Made by a program: the position numbers and the translations under genes
Notes under the pieces: model-generated
What the model was told of the DNA's origin: nothing
Database searches by the model: none
The model's input: only the letters and a program-made list of their open reading frames with translations
Assembly: GCF_001269925.1 (NCBI RefSeq)
Contig: NZ_LHVO01000015.1
Coordinates: 62,001 to 126,000 of the forward strand
DNA from: Pseudomonas sp. MIACH
GTDB taxonomy: Bacteria > Pseudomonadota > Gammaproteobacteria > Pseudomonadales > Pseudomonadaceae
DNA: 64,000 nt
Reading direction: 5' to 3'
In this document: positions 20,077-29,144 of the stretch, piece by piece
How the letters are laid out: every line of letters starts with the position of its first letter
How positions within the stretch are numbered: the stretch's first letter is position 1

Positions 20077-20994
20077 ATGCCAGCAAAAGTAGTGGTAGTA
20101 GGCAGCTTGAACATGGACTTGGTCACCCGCGCCAGTCGGTTGCCCCGTGCCGGCGAGACCCTGATCGGCCAAACATTTTCCACGGTGCCTGGCGGCAAGG
20201 GGGCCAACCAGGCCGTGGCATCGGCGCGACTGGGGGCGGATGTGGCAATGATCGGCTGTGTCGGCACCGATGCCTATGGCACTGAGCTGCGTGGCGCCTT
20301 GCTGGTGGAAGGTATCGATTGCCAGGCGGTGAGCACTGTGGACGGCTCCAGTGGCGTCGCCTTGATTGTGGTGGACGACAGCAGCCAGAACGCGATCGTG
20401 ATTGTCGCTGGCAGCAACGGTGAGCTGACGCCCGCCTCACTACGGGCATGTGATGCGGTGCTGCAGGCCGCCGATGTGATCATCTGCCAGCTTGAAGTGC
20501 CGATGGATACTGTCGGTTATACCCTCAAGCGCGGTCGTGAACTGGGCAAGACCGTGATCCTCAATCCAGCGCCGGCCAGCGGTCCGTTGCCCGCCGACTG
20601 GTACGCCGCGGTCGACTACCTGATTCCCAACGAAAGCGAAGCCACCGCACTGAGCGGCGTGACAGTCGACTCTCTCGACAGTGCCAAGGTCGCGGCGACA
20701 CACCTGATCAAGGCGGGGGCCGGTAAAGTCATTATTACTCTGGGTGCCCAAGGTGCGTTGTTCGCCGATGGCCACGGTTTTGAGCACCTGGTGGCGCCCA
20801 AGGTCAAGGCGGTGGATACCACCGCTGCCGGCGATACCTTTGTCGGTGGTTTTGCCGCAGCACTGGCCAGTGGCAAAAGTGAAGCCGAGGCCATCCGTTT
20901 TGGCCAGGTCGCTGCAGCATTGTCAGTCACCCGTGCCGGTGCGCAACCCTCCATTCCTACGCTGCATGACGTTCAAGGTTTTGTGCCCTTATGA
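20077..20994 (+). CDS. rbsK: Ribokinase
   Basis: PfkB-family kinase that makes ribose-5-phosphate, 305 residues. [11 protein letters not shown] opens the fold, [15 protein letters not shown] is the first PfkB signature, and [17 protein letters not shown] is the second, with the catalytic Asp in [16 protein letters not shown] is shared by ribokinases. Overlaps rbsD as ATGA. Confidence 0.95.
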   Translation: MPAKVVVVGSLNMDLVTRASRLPRAGETLIGQTFSTVPGGKGANQAVASARLGADVAMIGCVGTDAYGTELRGALLVEGIDCQAVSTVDGSSGVALIVVDDSSQNAIVIVAGSNGELTPASLRACDAVLQAADVIICQLEVPMDTVGYTLKRGRELGKTVILNPAPASGPLPADWYAAVDYLIPNESEATALSGVTVDSLDSAKVAATHLIKAGAGKVIITLGAQGALFADGHGFEHLVAPKVKAVDTTAAGDTFVGGFAAALASGKSEAEAIRFGQVAAALSVTRAGAQPSIPTLHDVQGFVPL

Positions 20995-21395
20995 AAAAGA
21001 CCCCGCTGCTCAATATCGCCTTGTCGCGGCTGATCGCATCCCTGGGCCATGGCGACATCCTGGTGATCGGCGACGCCGGTTTGCCAGTGCCGCCGGGGGT
21101 CGAGTTGATCGACCTGGCGCTGACCCAGGGCATTCCCGACTTCATCAGTACCTTGCGTATCGTGCTCAGTGAAATGCAGGTGGAAAGCCATGTGCTGGCG
21201 GAAGAAATCCTGCTCAAGCAGCCACCCGCGCTGGTTGAGTTGAATGCCTTGACTGAGCAGGCAGCCCTCGGCGAGCGACGACTGCTCAGCCATGAACAAT
21301 TCAAGCAGTTAAGCCGCAATGCGCGCGCGGTTGTGCGCACTGGCGAGTGCCAGCCTTACTGCAATATCGCGCTGGTGTCTGGCGTAACCTTCTAG
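20991..21395 (+). CDS. rbsD: D-ribose pyranase
   Basis: Mutarotase that interconverts the pyranose and furanose forms of ribose so that RbsK can use it, 134 residues. The N-terminal [23 protein letters not shown] carries the catalytic His, and the C-terminal [24 protein letters not shown] is the family ending. Coupled to rbsK by a four-base overlap. Confidence 0.95.
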   Translation: MKKTPLLNIALSRLIASLGHGDILVIGDAGLPVPPGVELIDLALTQGIPDFISTLRIVLSEMQVESHVLAEEILLKQPPALVELNALTEQAALGERRLLSHEQFKQLSRNARAVVRTGECQPYCNIALVSGVTF

Positions 21396-21421
21396 AGTTC
21401 CCCAACGACAAGGAGTGTTTT

Positions 21422-22450
21422 ATGCAACGTGGTCTCCCAACCCTGAGAAATCTGTTTCGGAGTGTCCTGCTTTTGTCCGCGCTCACTGCTGCAAGCGCCC
21501 AGGCGGCGGAAAAAATCGACTTGATCATCGACACTGATCCAGGTGCCGACGATGTGGTGGCCTTGCTCTTCGCCATGGCTTCCCCGGACGAATTGAACAT
21601 TCGTGCGCTGACCACCGTCGCCGGCAATGTGCGCCTGGACAAGACCTCGCGTAACGCGCGTCTGGCCCGCGAGTGGGCCGGGCGTGAAGAAATCCCGGTG
21701 TACGCCGGCGCACCCAAACCGCTGCTGCGCACACCGATCTACGCCGAGAACATCCATGGCAAAGAAGGTATTTCCGGCGTCACCGTCCATGAACCTAAAA
21801 AGGGCCTGGCTGAAGGCAACGCTGTTGATTACCTGATCAAGACCCTTCGGGCTGCCAAGCCTCACAGCATCACCATTGCGATGCTCGGCCCGCAGACCAA
21901 CCTGGCGCTGGCATTGACTCAGGACCCGGAAATCACCCAAGGCATCAAGGAAGTGGTGGTGATGGGCGGCGCGCACTTCAACGGCGGCAATATCACCCCG
22001 GTTGCCGAGTTCAACTTGTTCGCCGATCCGATGGCGGCCGAGATTGTGCTCAAGAGCGGCGTCAAGCTGACTTACCTGCCGCTGGACGTGACTCATAAGG
22101 TCCTGACCAGCGAGGCGCGTTTGAAAAAGATCGCCGACATCAAGAACAATGCGAGCAAGGTCGTCGGCGATATTCTTAATGAATACGTCAAGGGCGACAT
22201 GGAGCACTACGGCATTCCGGGCGGACCGGTACATGACGCGACCGTCATTGCCTACCTGCTCAAGCCATCGTTGTTCACGGGGCGTCAGGCCAATATGGTG
22301 GTGGACAGCCGCGAAGGTCCGACCTTTGGCCAGACTATCGTGGATTGGTACGACGGCCTGAAGCAGGAAAAGAATGTGTTCTGGGTTGAGAACGGCGACG
22401 CCCAGGGCTTCTTTGATCTGCTCACCGAGCGCCTGGCGCGCTTGAAGTAA
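21422..22450 (+). CDS. Nucleoside hydrolase with a signal peptide
   Basis: Inosine-uridine-preferring nucleoside hydrolase of 342 residues that would cleave nucleosides to base and ribose. IDLIIDTDPGADDVVALLFA holds the calcium-binding DxDxxxDD motif, and the family His appears in GGPVHDATVIAYLL. Unlike cytoplasmic RihA/B/C it begins with a hydrophobic leader ending SAQA, so it is predicted to be periplasmic. AAGGAG lies six bases before the ATG. As the last gene of the ribose operon it would supply ribose to RbsB from outside nucleosides. Confidence 0.9.
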   Translation: MQRGLPTLRNLFRSVLLLSALTAASAQAAEKIDLIIDTDPGADDVVALLFAMASPDELNIRALTTVAGNVRLDKTSRNARLAREWAGREEIPVYAGAPKPLLRTPIYAENIHGKEGISGVTVHEPKKGLAEGNAVDYLIKTLRAAKPHSITIAMLGPQTNLALALTQDPEITQGIKEVVVMGGAHFNGGNITPVAEFNLFADPMAAEIVLKSGVKLTYLPLDVTHKVLTSEARLKKIADIKNNASKVVGDILNEYVKGDMEHYGIPGGPVHDATVIAYLLKPSLFTGRQANMVVDSREGPTFGQTIVDWYDGLKQEKNVFWVENGDAQGFFDLLTERLARLK

Positions 22451-22483
22451 AGCGCTTGCCGGTTGACGTTCGTCAGCCGGCTC

Positions 22484-22696
22484 TTATTCGCGCTCGGGGT
22501 CTTGCGCCCCCATATGATCGGCCGGGTATTTTTCGAATACCTGGCCGATGAATGCTTGCGCTGCCTGGGTGCCGAGTTCCTTGACCAGCAGGTCGATACC
22601 GATGATTGCCAGTTCCTCCGGGCTTCCTGGGCTGTAGGAGCTTTGGCCTTGGGGCCACTTGGCTTTGATATCGGCTTGCAGCGTTACGGTGGTCAT
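22484..22696 (-). CDS. Small hypothetical protein
   Basis: Unknown 70-residue soluble protein. It opens MTTVTLQADIKAKWPQGQSS, has a central helical stretch (EELAIIGIDLLVKELG), and ends in charged residues. Start chosen at the ATG after GTGAGATT; ten more codons are open upstream. It converges on the nucleoside hydrolase. No family recognised. Confidence 0.5.
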   Translation of the reverse strand: MTTVTLQADIKAKWPQGQSSYSPGSPEELAIIGIDLLVKELGTQAAQAFIGQVFEKYPADHMGAQDPERE

Positions 22697-22850
22697 GGAA
22701 ATCTCACGGGTTGAAAGACGGGGCAATGCGCTGGAACGCGGTTCTAGCGGGCGCAGTTAATCATTTTGCGCGGTGTTTGGCACTGCTACTTAGGCATGAA
22801 GCAGGTGCTGTGCGACACTGTCCCCCTGTTTAATTGCCGGGGGACACCGC

Positions 22851-23156
22851 GTGCAGATCGATTTGAATAACCCCGAAAACCTCACCCTGGCCGCCGTGCG
22901 CCAACTGATCGCCAGCGCCAGTGATGACGAGCACACCCAGTTACGTGTGAGCAAGGCTGGGATTGCCTACATATCGTCGGGGGTGGTGGGGGGCACGGAT
23001 ATAGACGGCCTGCTGTTTCGCCTGGAGACCTGGGCCAAGGGCTCTGGCTATGTCGGCAACGTCGCAGCCAGCGATGAAGTCTGGGTCACGCAGATTTTCA
23101 ATGCGCTGAAGCAGAATTGGCCGAAGCCGCCGTTTGACTACATCGACATCTACTGA
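22851..23156 (+). CDS. Hypothetical protein
   Basis: Unknown 101-residue cytoplasmic protein starting at GTG. It is a mixed alpha-beta sequence (LTLAAVRQLIASASDDEHTQ, then IAYISSGVVGG and LLFRLETWAKGSGYVG). Codon usage matches its neighbours. No ribosome site is obvious, so the start is uncertain. Confidence 0.5.
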   Translation: MQIDLNNPENLTLAAVRQLIASASDDEHTQLRVSKAGIAYISSGVVGGTDIDGLLFRLETWAKGSGYVGNVAASDEVWVTQIFNALKQNWPKPPFDYIDIY

Positions 23157-23299
23157 TGCGTTCATATCTGGTCACGATTGATCGGGCGAATGCCTGCTGA
23201 GAGTCAGGCAGACTTGCCCATCAGCGGTTTACGTCTTGAAACCAATCTGCCAGGCCGCTGTCGCACGATCTCTGTTCATTATTTTCAATAGGAGGCTTC

Positions 23300-23620
23300 A
23301 TGCCTTGGAAGCTCGCATCATTCGGTACCCTGTTGGCAGCACTCGCGTTGGCGGGTTGCAGCACCCCAGGTGCCTCTGAGCCAGCCAAAGACGCCGCCGT
23401 GTCCGATGCTGGCCATAGCCGCTGTGAGGCTAAGGCCGCCGAATTTACCATTGGCCAAAAAGCCTCGCCGCAGTTACTGGAACAGGCTCGCACGCGTGCC
23501 GGTGCGCAAAATGCGCGGATCCTCAAGCCCAACGATATGATCACGCTGGAATACCGCTCCGACCGTTTGAACCTGAATACCGACGACAACCTGGTGATCA
23601 ATCGCGTCAATTGCGGCTGA
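23300..23620 (+). CDS. Lipoprotein with I78 peptidase-inhibitor domain
   Basis: Predicted lipoprotein of 106 residues with lipobox LALAGC (Cys20). The mature part matches the inhibitor I78 family: RCEAKAAEFTIGQ, then ARILKPNDMITLEYRSDRLNL and a final VNCG, with two cysteines that can bridge. Such proteins are thought to protect the envelope from proteases; the target is unknown. AGGAGG lies five bases before the ATG. Confidence 0.75.
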   Translation: MPWKLASFGTLLAALALAGCSTPGASEPAKDAAVSDAGHSRCEAKAAEFTIGQKASPQLLEQARTRAGAQNARILKPNDMITLEYRSDRLNLNTDDNLVINRVNCG

Positions 23621-23647
23621 TTGCTTCCAGGTTTTTGCAGCGCCCAT

Positions 23648-23679
23648 AAAAAACCCCGTCACATGGACGGGGTTTTTTT
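23648..23679. terminator. Bidirectional terminator, I78 lipoprotein / csp
   Basis: A-run, CCCCGTC-ACATG-GACGGGG, T-run: works on both strands between convergent genes. Confidence 0.85.
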
Positions 23680-23693
23680 AGCTCAGCACAGAA

Positions 23694-23906
23694 TTACTCT
23701 GGGCGAACCTGTGCAGCTTGCATACCCTTTTGGCCTTTCTCAGCCACGAAGGAAACGGTTTGGCCTTCTTTCAGGCTTTTGAAACCGTCGCTTTCGATAG
23801 CTTTGAAGTGTACGAACAGGTCGTCACCGCCACCTTGAGGAGTGATGAAGCCGAAGCCTTTTTCATCGTTGAACCATTTAACGGTGCCGGATTGGCGATT
23901 AGACAT
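23694..23906 (-). CDS. Cold-shock protein, CspA family
   Basis: Single OB-fold nucleic-acid chaperone, 70 residues. RNP1 is KGFGFI and RNP2 is LFVHF, and [17 protein letters not shown] is the CspA opening. TTGGAG lies before the ATG. Its acidic, compact form could be a cold-induced or a constitutive paralogue; sequence alone does not tell. Confidence 0.93.
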   Translation of the reverse strand: MSNRQSGTVKWFNDEKGFGFITPQGGGDDLFVHFKAIESDGFKSLKEGQTVSFVAEKGQKGMQAAQVRPE

Positions 23907-24061
23907 GGTGTATCTCCAAGAAACATATATTTTCAGTAGTACTGTGCTGCTCAGGCCAACTGGGCACACTGGGCTATCATAGTCGAAATGCTCGGCTTGG
24001 GAGCCCCCCCAAGGCATAGTTTGCTAATCAATAGCGTTGCGTTCAATGCTTGATTCGGCTG

Positions 24062-24086
24062 AAAGCCCCGATCTACGGGGCTTTTG
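24062..24086. terminator. Hairpin terminator
   Basis: AAAGCCCCG-ATCTA-CGGGGCTTT, about 110 bases below the minus-strand gene that follows. Confidence 0.55.
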
Positions 24087-24195
24087 CACGAAATATCAGC
24101 TGGTAAAAAAAGCCGTAAAAGCTGTGTAATTTGTGAGAAATGGCAGTTTTCGGGCTGTTTTTCCGGTAAAACGGCCGTCTGATCAGGGGCCGATC

Positions 24196-24510
24196 TTACT
24201 TTTTCTTCACGACTTTGCAGGACGAAATAGCCGCGACCGCTTTGTTTTTAAGCTCCGGGCTGGCGTTCTGGTTGGTCATGAGTTCCTTGATTTCAGCAGT
24301 GCTCAATTCAGCGTTGATCTTGTCAGCGCCGCATTCGCAATGGGCTTTGGCGGTTTTGACGTCCACGTTCTGGCTGGCGGCTGCGCTGCAGTCGCTGACG
24401 AAACTGTCGCGGGCGCCGGCTGGCCAGTTGGACGGGGCGGCGGCCTGTGCGCCGAGGGAAAGGAGGCTCAGGGTAGCGGCAAGAGCGAGGGTAGAGGTAA
24501 AACGCATCAT
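24196..24510 (-). CDS. Small periplasmic protein
   Basis: Unknown 104-residue secreted protein. A signal peptide ends at AQAA (near residue 23). The mature part has cysteines in DCSAAAS, HCECG and SSCKVV, with a helical middle (LSTAEIKELMTNQNASPEL) and a basic tail KVVKKK. AGGAG before an ATGATG pair supports the start. Divergent from thrS. No family recognised. Confidence 0.6.
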   Translation of the reverse strand: MMRFTSTLALAATLSLLSLGAQAAAPSNWPAGARDSFVSDCSAAASQNVDVKTAKAHCECGADKINAELSTAEIKELMTNQNASPELKNKAVAAISSCKVVKKK

Positions 24511-24837
24511 GGGATGCTCCTTTGGGTCGGGGACGAACGGCGATTCTCAGTGGGTTTGAGGCATGGCGTACAGCCCAAGTTCACTTTTGCAGCTATAAAG
24601 GCTGGAATTTGTGTTTACGGCAGGTGTGGTCGGCGCGATGACCGTTCATCTGTGCTAGCATCTTGCGCTTGGCTAATTCCGGGTGCGCCATTTGCCGCCC
24701 TGCCATGTTTCTTTTTAGCTCACTCCAGTCACTGTGGTTCGATTATCGGTTGGCCGAAAGGCTCCTGCCGCTGTAAGGCAGGCGTTCATCACTGAACGGC
24801 CTGGTGTTGGATCTTGTACTGGCTCATCCCAACCCAC
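24511..24837 (+). other. Upstream region of thrS
   Basis: No gene seen. It contains the thrS promoter region and a long leader with the inverted pair GGCTCCTGCC/GGCAGGCG-like bases near 24760-24785. The operator hairpin lies at its right end. Confidence 0.4.
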
Positions 24838-24858
24838 GTGACCTTTGGTAGGGGTCAC
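24838..24858 (+). promoter_or_regulatory. Putative thrS translational operator, tRNA-Thr anticodon-arm mimic
   Basis: GTGACC/GGTCAC stem closed by a T-G pair, with a seven-base loop TTGGTAG. The loop reads U33-GGU-A37 like the anticodon loop of tRNA-Thr(GGU). It ends just before the AGGAGAGGAGG ribosome site. E. coli ThrRS represses its own mRNA through such a mimic. Confidence 0.65.
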
Positions 24859-24877
24859 CACTAGGAGAGGAGGCGCC

Positions 24878-26800
24878 ATGCCAACTATTACTCTTCCCGA
24901 CGGCAGTCAACGCTCATTCGATCATTCGGTTTCCGTAGCCGAGGTTGCCGCATCCATTGGTGCCGGCCTGGCCAAGGCCACCGTGGCCGGCAAGGTCGAT
25001 GGCAAGCTGGTTGACGCCAGCGACCTGATCACCTCCGATGCCAGCCTGCAAATCATCACGCCCAAGGATCAAGAGGGGCTGGAGATCATTCGCCACTCTT
25101 GCGCGCATCTGATTGGCCACGCGGTCAAACAGCTGTACCCAACGGCGAAAATGGTGATCGGCCCGGTCATCGACGAAGGCTTTTATTACGACATTGCCTA
25201 CGAACGTCCTTTCACTCCGGACGATCTGGCTGCCATCGAACAGCGCATGCACGCACTGATCGAAAAAGATTACGACGTCATCAAGAAGGTCACTCCGCGC
25301 GCCGAAGTGATTGACGTGTTCACCGCGCGCGGTGAGGACTACAAGCTGCGTCTGGTGGAAGACATGCCGGACGAACAGGCCATGGGCCTGTACTACCACG
25401 AAGAATACGTCGACATGTGCCGTGGTCCGCACGTGCCGAACACACGCTTCCTCAAATCGTTCAAGCTGACTAAGTTGTCCGGTGCCTACTGGCGCGGCGA
25501 CGCGAAGAACGAGCAGCTGCAACGGATCTACGGCACTGCCTGGGCTGACAAGAAGCAACTGGCCGCCTACATCCAGCGCATCGAAGAAGCCGAAAAGCGC
25601 GATCACCGCAAGATCGGCAAGCGCCTGAACCTGTTCCACCTTCAGGAAGAAGCGCCGGGCATGGTGTTCTGGCATCCGAACGGCTGGACCCTGTATCAAG
25701 TGCTTGAGCAATACATGCGCAAGGTTCAGCGCGACAACGGTTACCTGGAGATCAAGACCCCACAGGTGGTTGATCGCAGCCTGTGGGAGAAATCCGGGCA
25801 CTGGGCCAACTACGCCGACAACATGTTCACCACCCAGTCGGAAAACCGCGACTACGCCATCAAGCCGATGAACTGCCCTTGCCACGTGCAAGTGTTCAAT
25901 CAAGGCCTGAAGAGCTACCGCGAGTTGCCGATGCGCCTGGCCGAGTTCGGTGCCTGCCACCGTAACGAGCCATCGGGTGCGCTGCACGGCATCATGCGCG
26001 TGCGCGGCTTCACCCAGGACGACGCCCACATTTTCTGCACCGAAGAGCAGATGCAGGCCGAATCCGCCGCGTTCATCAAGCTGACCATGGATGTTTATCG
26101 CGATTTCGGCTTTACCGAAGTCGAGATGAAGCTGTCCACTCGTCCGGAAAAACGCGTCGGTTCCGACGAGCTGTGGGATCGCGCCGAAGCGGCACTGGCC
26201 GCAGCGCTAGACAGTGCGGGCCTTGCGTACGACTTGCAGCCGGGCGAGGGTGCCTTCTACGGGCCGAAGATCGAATTCTCGTTGAAAGATTGCCTTGGTC
26301 GTGTCTGGCAATGTGGTACCTTGCAGCTCGATTTTAACCTGCCGATCCGTTTGGGAGCCGAATACGTCTCCGAAGACAACAGCCGTAAACACCCGGTTAT
26401 GCTGCACCGGGCGATCCTCGGCTCGTTCGAACGGTTCGTCGGGATCCTGATCGAGCACTACGAGGGCGCGTTCCCTGCGTGGTTGGCTCCGACTCAGGCA
26501 GTGATCATGAATATCACTGATAAACAGGCAGATTTTGCCGCTGAAGTTGAAAAAACTCTCAACGAAAGCGGATTTCGTGCCAAGTCCGACTTGAGAAATG
26601 AAAAGATCGGCTTTAAAATCCGCGAGCATACTTTGCTCAAGGTTCCCTATCTTTTGGTTATCGGAGATCGGGAAGTCGAGATGCAGACTGTCGCTGTGCG
26701 TACTCGTGAAGGTGCTGACCTGGGCTCGATGCCCGTCGCCCAGTTCGCTGAGTTCCTCGCGCAAGCGGTTTCCCGGCGTGGTCGCCCAGATTCGGAGTAA
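24878..26800 (+). CDS. thrS: Threonyl-tRNA synthetase
   Basis: Class II synthetase of 640 residues. Order: TGS domain ([14 protein letters not shown] onward), editing domain with [16 protein letters not shown], then the catalytic core with [28 protein letters not shown] (motif 2) and a C-terminal anticodon-binding domain. The zinc ligands Cys and His are present in MNCPCHV and the GALHG region. The start has a double purine-rich site (AGGAGAGGAGG). The leader carries a tRNA-like hairpin that probably mediates feedback control. Confidence 0.97.
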   Translation: MPTITLPDGSQRSFDHSVSVAEVAASIGAGLAKATVAGKVDGKLVDASDLITSDASLQIITPKDQEGLEIIRHSCAHLIGHAVKQLYPTAKMVIGPVIDEGFYYDIAYERPFTPDDLAAIEQRMHALIEKDYDVIKKVTPRAEVIDVFTARGEDYKLRLVEDMPDEQAMGLYYHEEYVDMCRGPHVPNTRFLKSFKLTKLSGAYWRGDAKNEQLQRIYGTAWADKKQLAAYIQRIEEAEKRDHRKIGKRLNLFHLQEEAPGMVFWHPNGWTLYQVLEQYMRKVQRDNGYLEIKTPQVVDRSLWEKSGHWANYADNMFTTQSENRDYAIKPMNCPCHVQVFNQGLKSYRELPMRLAEFGACHRNEPSGALHGIMRVRGFTQDDAHIFCTEEQMQAESAAFIKLTMDVYRDFGFTEVEMKLSTRPEKRVGSDELWDRAEAALAAALDSAGLAYDLQPGEGAFYGPKIEFSLKDCLGRVWQCGTLQLDFNLPIRLGAEYVSEDNSRKHPVMLHRAILGSFERFVGILIEHYEGAFPAWLAPTQAVIMNITDKQADFAAEVEKTLNESGFRAKSDLRNEKIGFKIREHTLLKVPYLLVIGDREVEMQTVAVRTREGADLGSMPVAQFAEFLAQAVSRRGRPDSE

Positions 26801-27351
26801 TTATTATTAAGCGTGAAATGAGACAAGATAAACGAGCTGCACCGAAAGCCCCGATCAACGAGAATATCTCGGCACGCGAGGTTCGGTTAATTGGCGCTGA
26901 CGGCGAGCAGATTGGCATCGTCTCGATTGATGAAGCGCTTCGTATTGCAGAAGAGTCCAAGTTGGACCTGGTGGAAATCTCCGCCGATGCAATCCCACCC
27001 GTTTGCCGGGTGATGGACTACGGCAAGTCGATCTTCGAAAAGAAGAAGCAGGTTGCCGCGGCGAAGAAGAACCAGAAGCAGATTCAAGTAAAAGAAATCA
27101 AGTTTCGTCCAGGGACGGAGGAAGGGGATTACCAGGTAAAACTGCGCAACCTGGTACGTTTCCTGAGTGATGGGGACAGGGCCAAGGTATCCTTGCGATT
27201 CCGCGGCCGTGAGATGGCCCACCAGGAGCTGGGGATGGAACTCCTCAAACGGGTTGAAGCTGACCTGCTTGAGTACGGTTCGGTCGAACAGCATCCTAAG
27301 ATGGAAGGACGCCAGCTGATCATGGTCATCGCCCCGAAAAAGAAGAAGTAA
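26800..27351 (+). CDS. infC: Translation initiation factor IF-3, ATT start
   Basis: IF-3 binds the 30S subunit and checks initiator tRNA and start codon. The reading [22 protein letters not shown] needs an ATT start overlapping the thrS stop by one base, giving 183 residues, the usual Pseudomonas length. An ATG six codons in is the only conventional start. An AUU start is the known basis of IF-3 autocontrol. The C-terminal [17 protein letters not shown] and [17 protein letters not shown] are typical. Confidence 0.92.
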   Translation: MIIKREMRQDKRAAPKAPINENISAREVRLIGADGEQIGIVSIDEALRIAEESKLDLVEISADAIPPVCRVMDYGKSIFEKKKQVAAAKKNQKQIQVKEIKFRPGTEEGDYQVKLRNLVRFLSDGDRAKVSLRFRGREMAHQELGMELLKRVEADLLEYGSVEQHPKMEGRQLIMVIAPKKKK

Positions 27352-27411
27352 TCAACAGGGCACGGCAGGCCTTCTGATTATGTTTATCAACTGAATGCGG
27401 AGTATCCGAAC

Positions 27412-27606
27412 ATGCCAAAGATGAAGACTAAAAGTGGTGCTGCTAAGCGGTTTCTGAAAACTGCTAACGGTATCAAGCACAAGCACGCTTTCAAGAGCCA
27501 CATCCTGACCAAAATGTCGACCAAGCGTAAGCGTCAACTGCGCGGTAGCAGCTTGCTGCATCCGTCTGACGTGGCAAAAGTCGAGCGCATGCTGCGCCTT
27601 CGTTAA
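27412..27606 (+). CDS. rpmI: Ribosomal protein L35
   Basis: Basic 64-residue large-subunit protein, [17 protein letters not shown], with the family ending. The 60-base gap to infC can fold the leader to which L20 may bind to control rpmI and rplT; the fold was not computed. Confidence 0.96.
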   Translation: MPKMKTKSGAAKRFLKTANGIKHKHAFKSHILTKMSTKRKRQLRGSSLLHPSDVAKVERMLRLR

Positions 27607-27635
27607 TTTTGGATCAAGAATAGAGGAAGTAACTC

Positions 27636-27992
27636 ATGGCTCGTGTAAAGCGTGGCGTCATTGCCCGTAAACGTCACAAAAAAATTCTGAAACTCGCTAA
27701 AGGCTACTACGGCGCGCGTTCACGCGTATTCCGTGTTGCCAAGCAAGCGGTAATCAAGGCAGGCCAATACGCCTACCGCGACCGTCGTCAGAAAAAACGT
27801 CAGTTCCGCGCTCTGTGGATCGCTCGTATCAACGCTGGTGCACGTGTTAACGGTCTGTCCTACAGCCGTTTCATCGCTGGCCTGAAAAAAGCGTCCATCG
27901 AAATCGACCGTAAGGTTCTGGCTGAACTGGCCGTGAACGAAAAAGCGGTGTTTGCTGCGATTGTCGAGAAAGCTAAAGCCACCTTGGCTTAA
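27636..27992 (+). CDS. rplT: Ribosomal protein L20
   Basis: Assembly protein of the 50S subunit, 118 residues, [31 protein letters not shown]. The order infC-rpmI-rplT and the GAGGAAGT ribosome site are typical. It is the likely autorepressor of its operon in gamma-proteobacteria. Confidence 0.97.
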   Translation: MARVKRGVIARKRHKKILKLAKGYYGARSRVFRVAKQAVIKAGQYAYRDRRQKKRQFRALWIARINAGARVNGLSYSRFIAGLKKASIEIDRKVLAELAVNEKAVFAAIVEKAKATLA

Positions 27993-28049
27993 GTACCCCC
28001 GACAGTCACCCTGGGCTGCTCCTGTAGCCCAAGGTGGTAAACGTCATAA

Positions 28050-29118
<1,069 letters not shown>

Positions 29119-29144
29119 TCGTAACGAATCTTTAGGAGAGCAGG

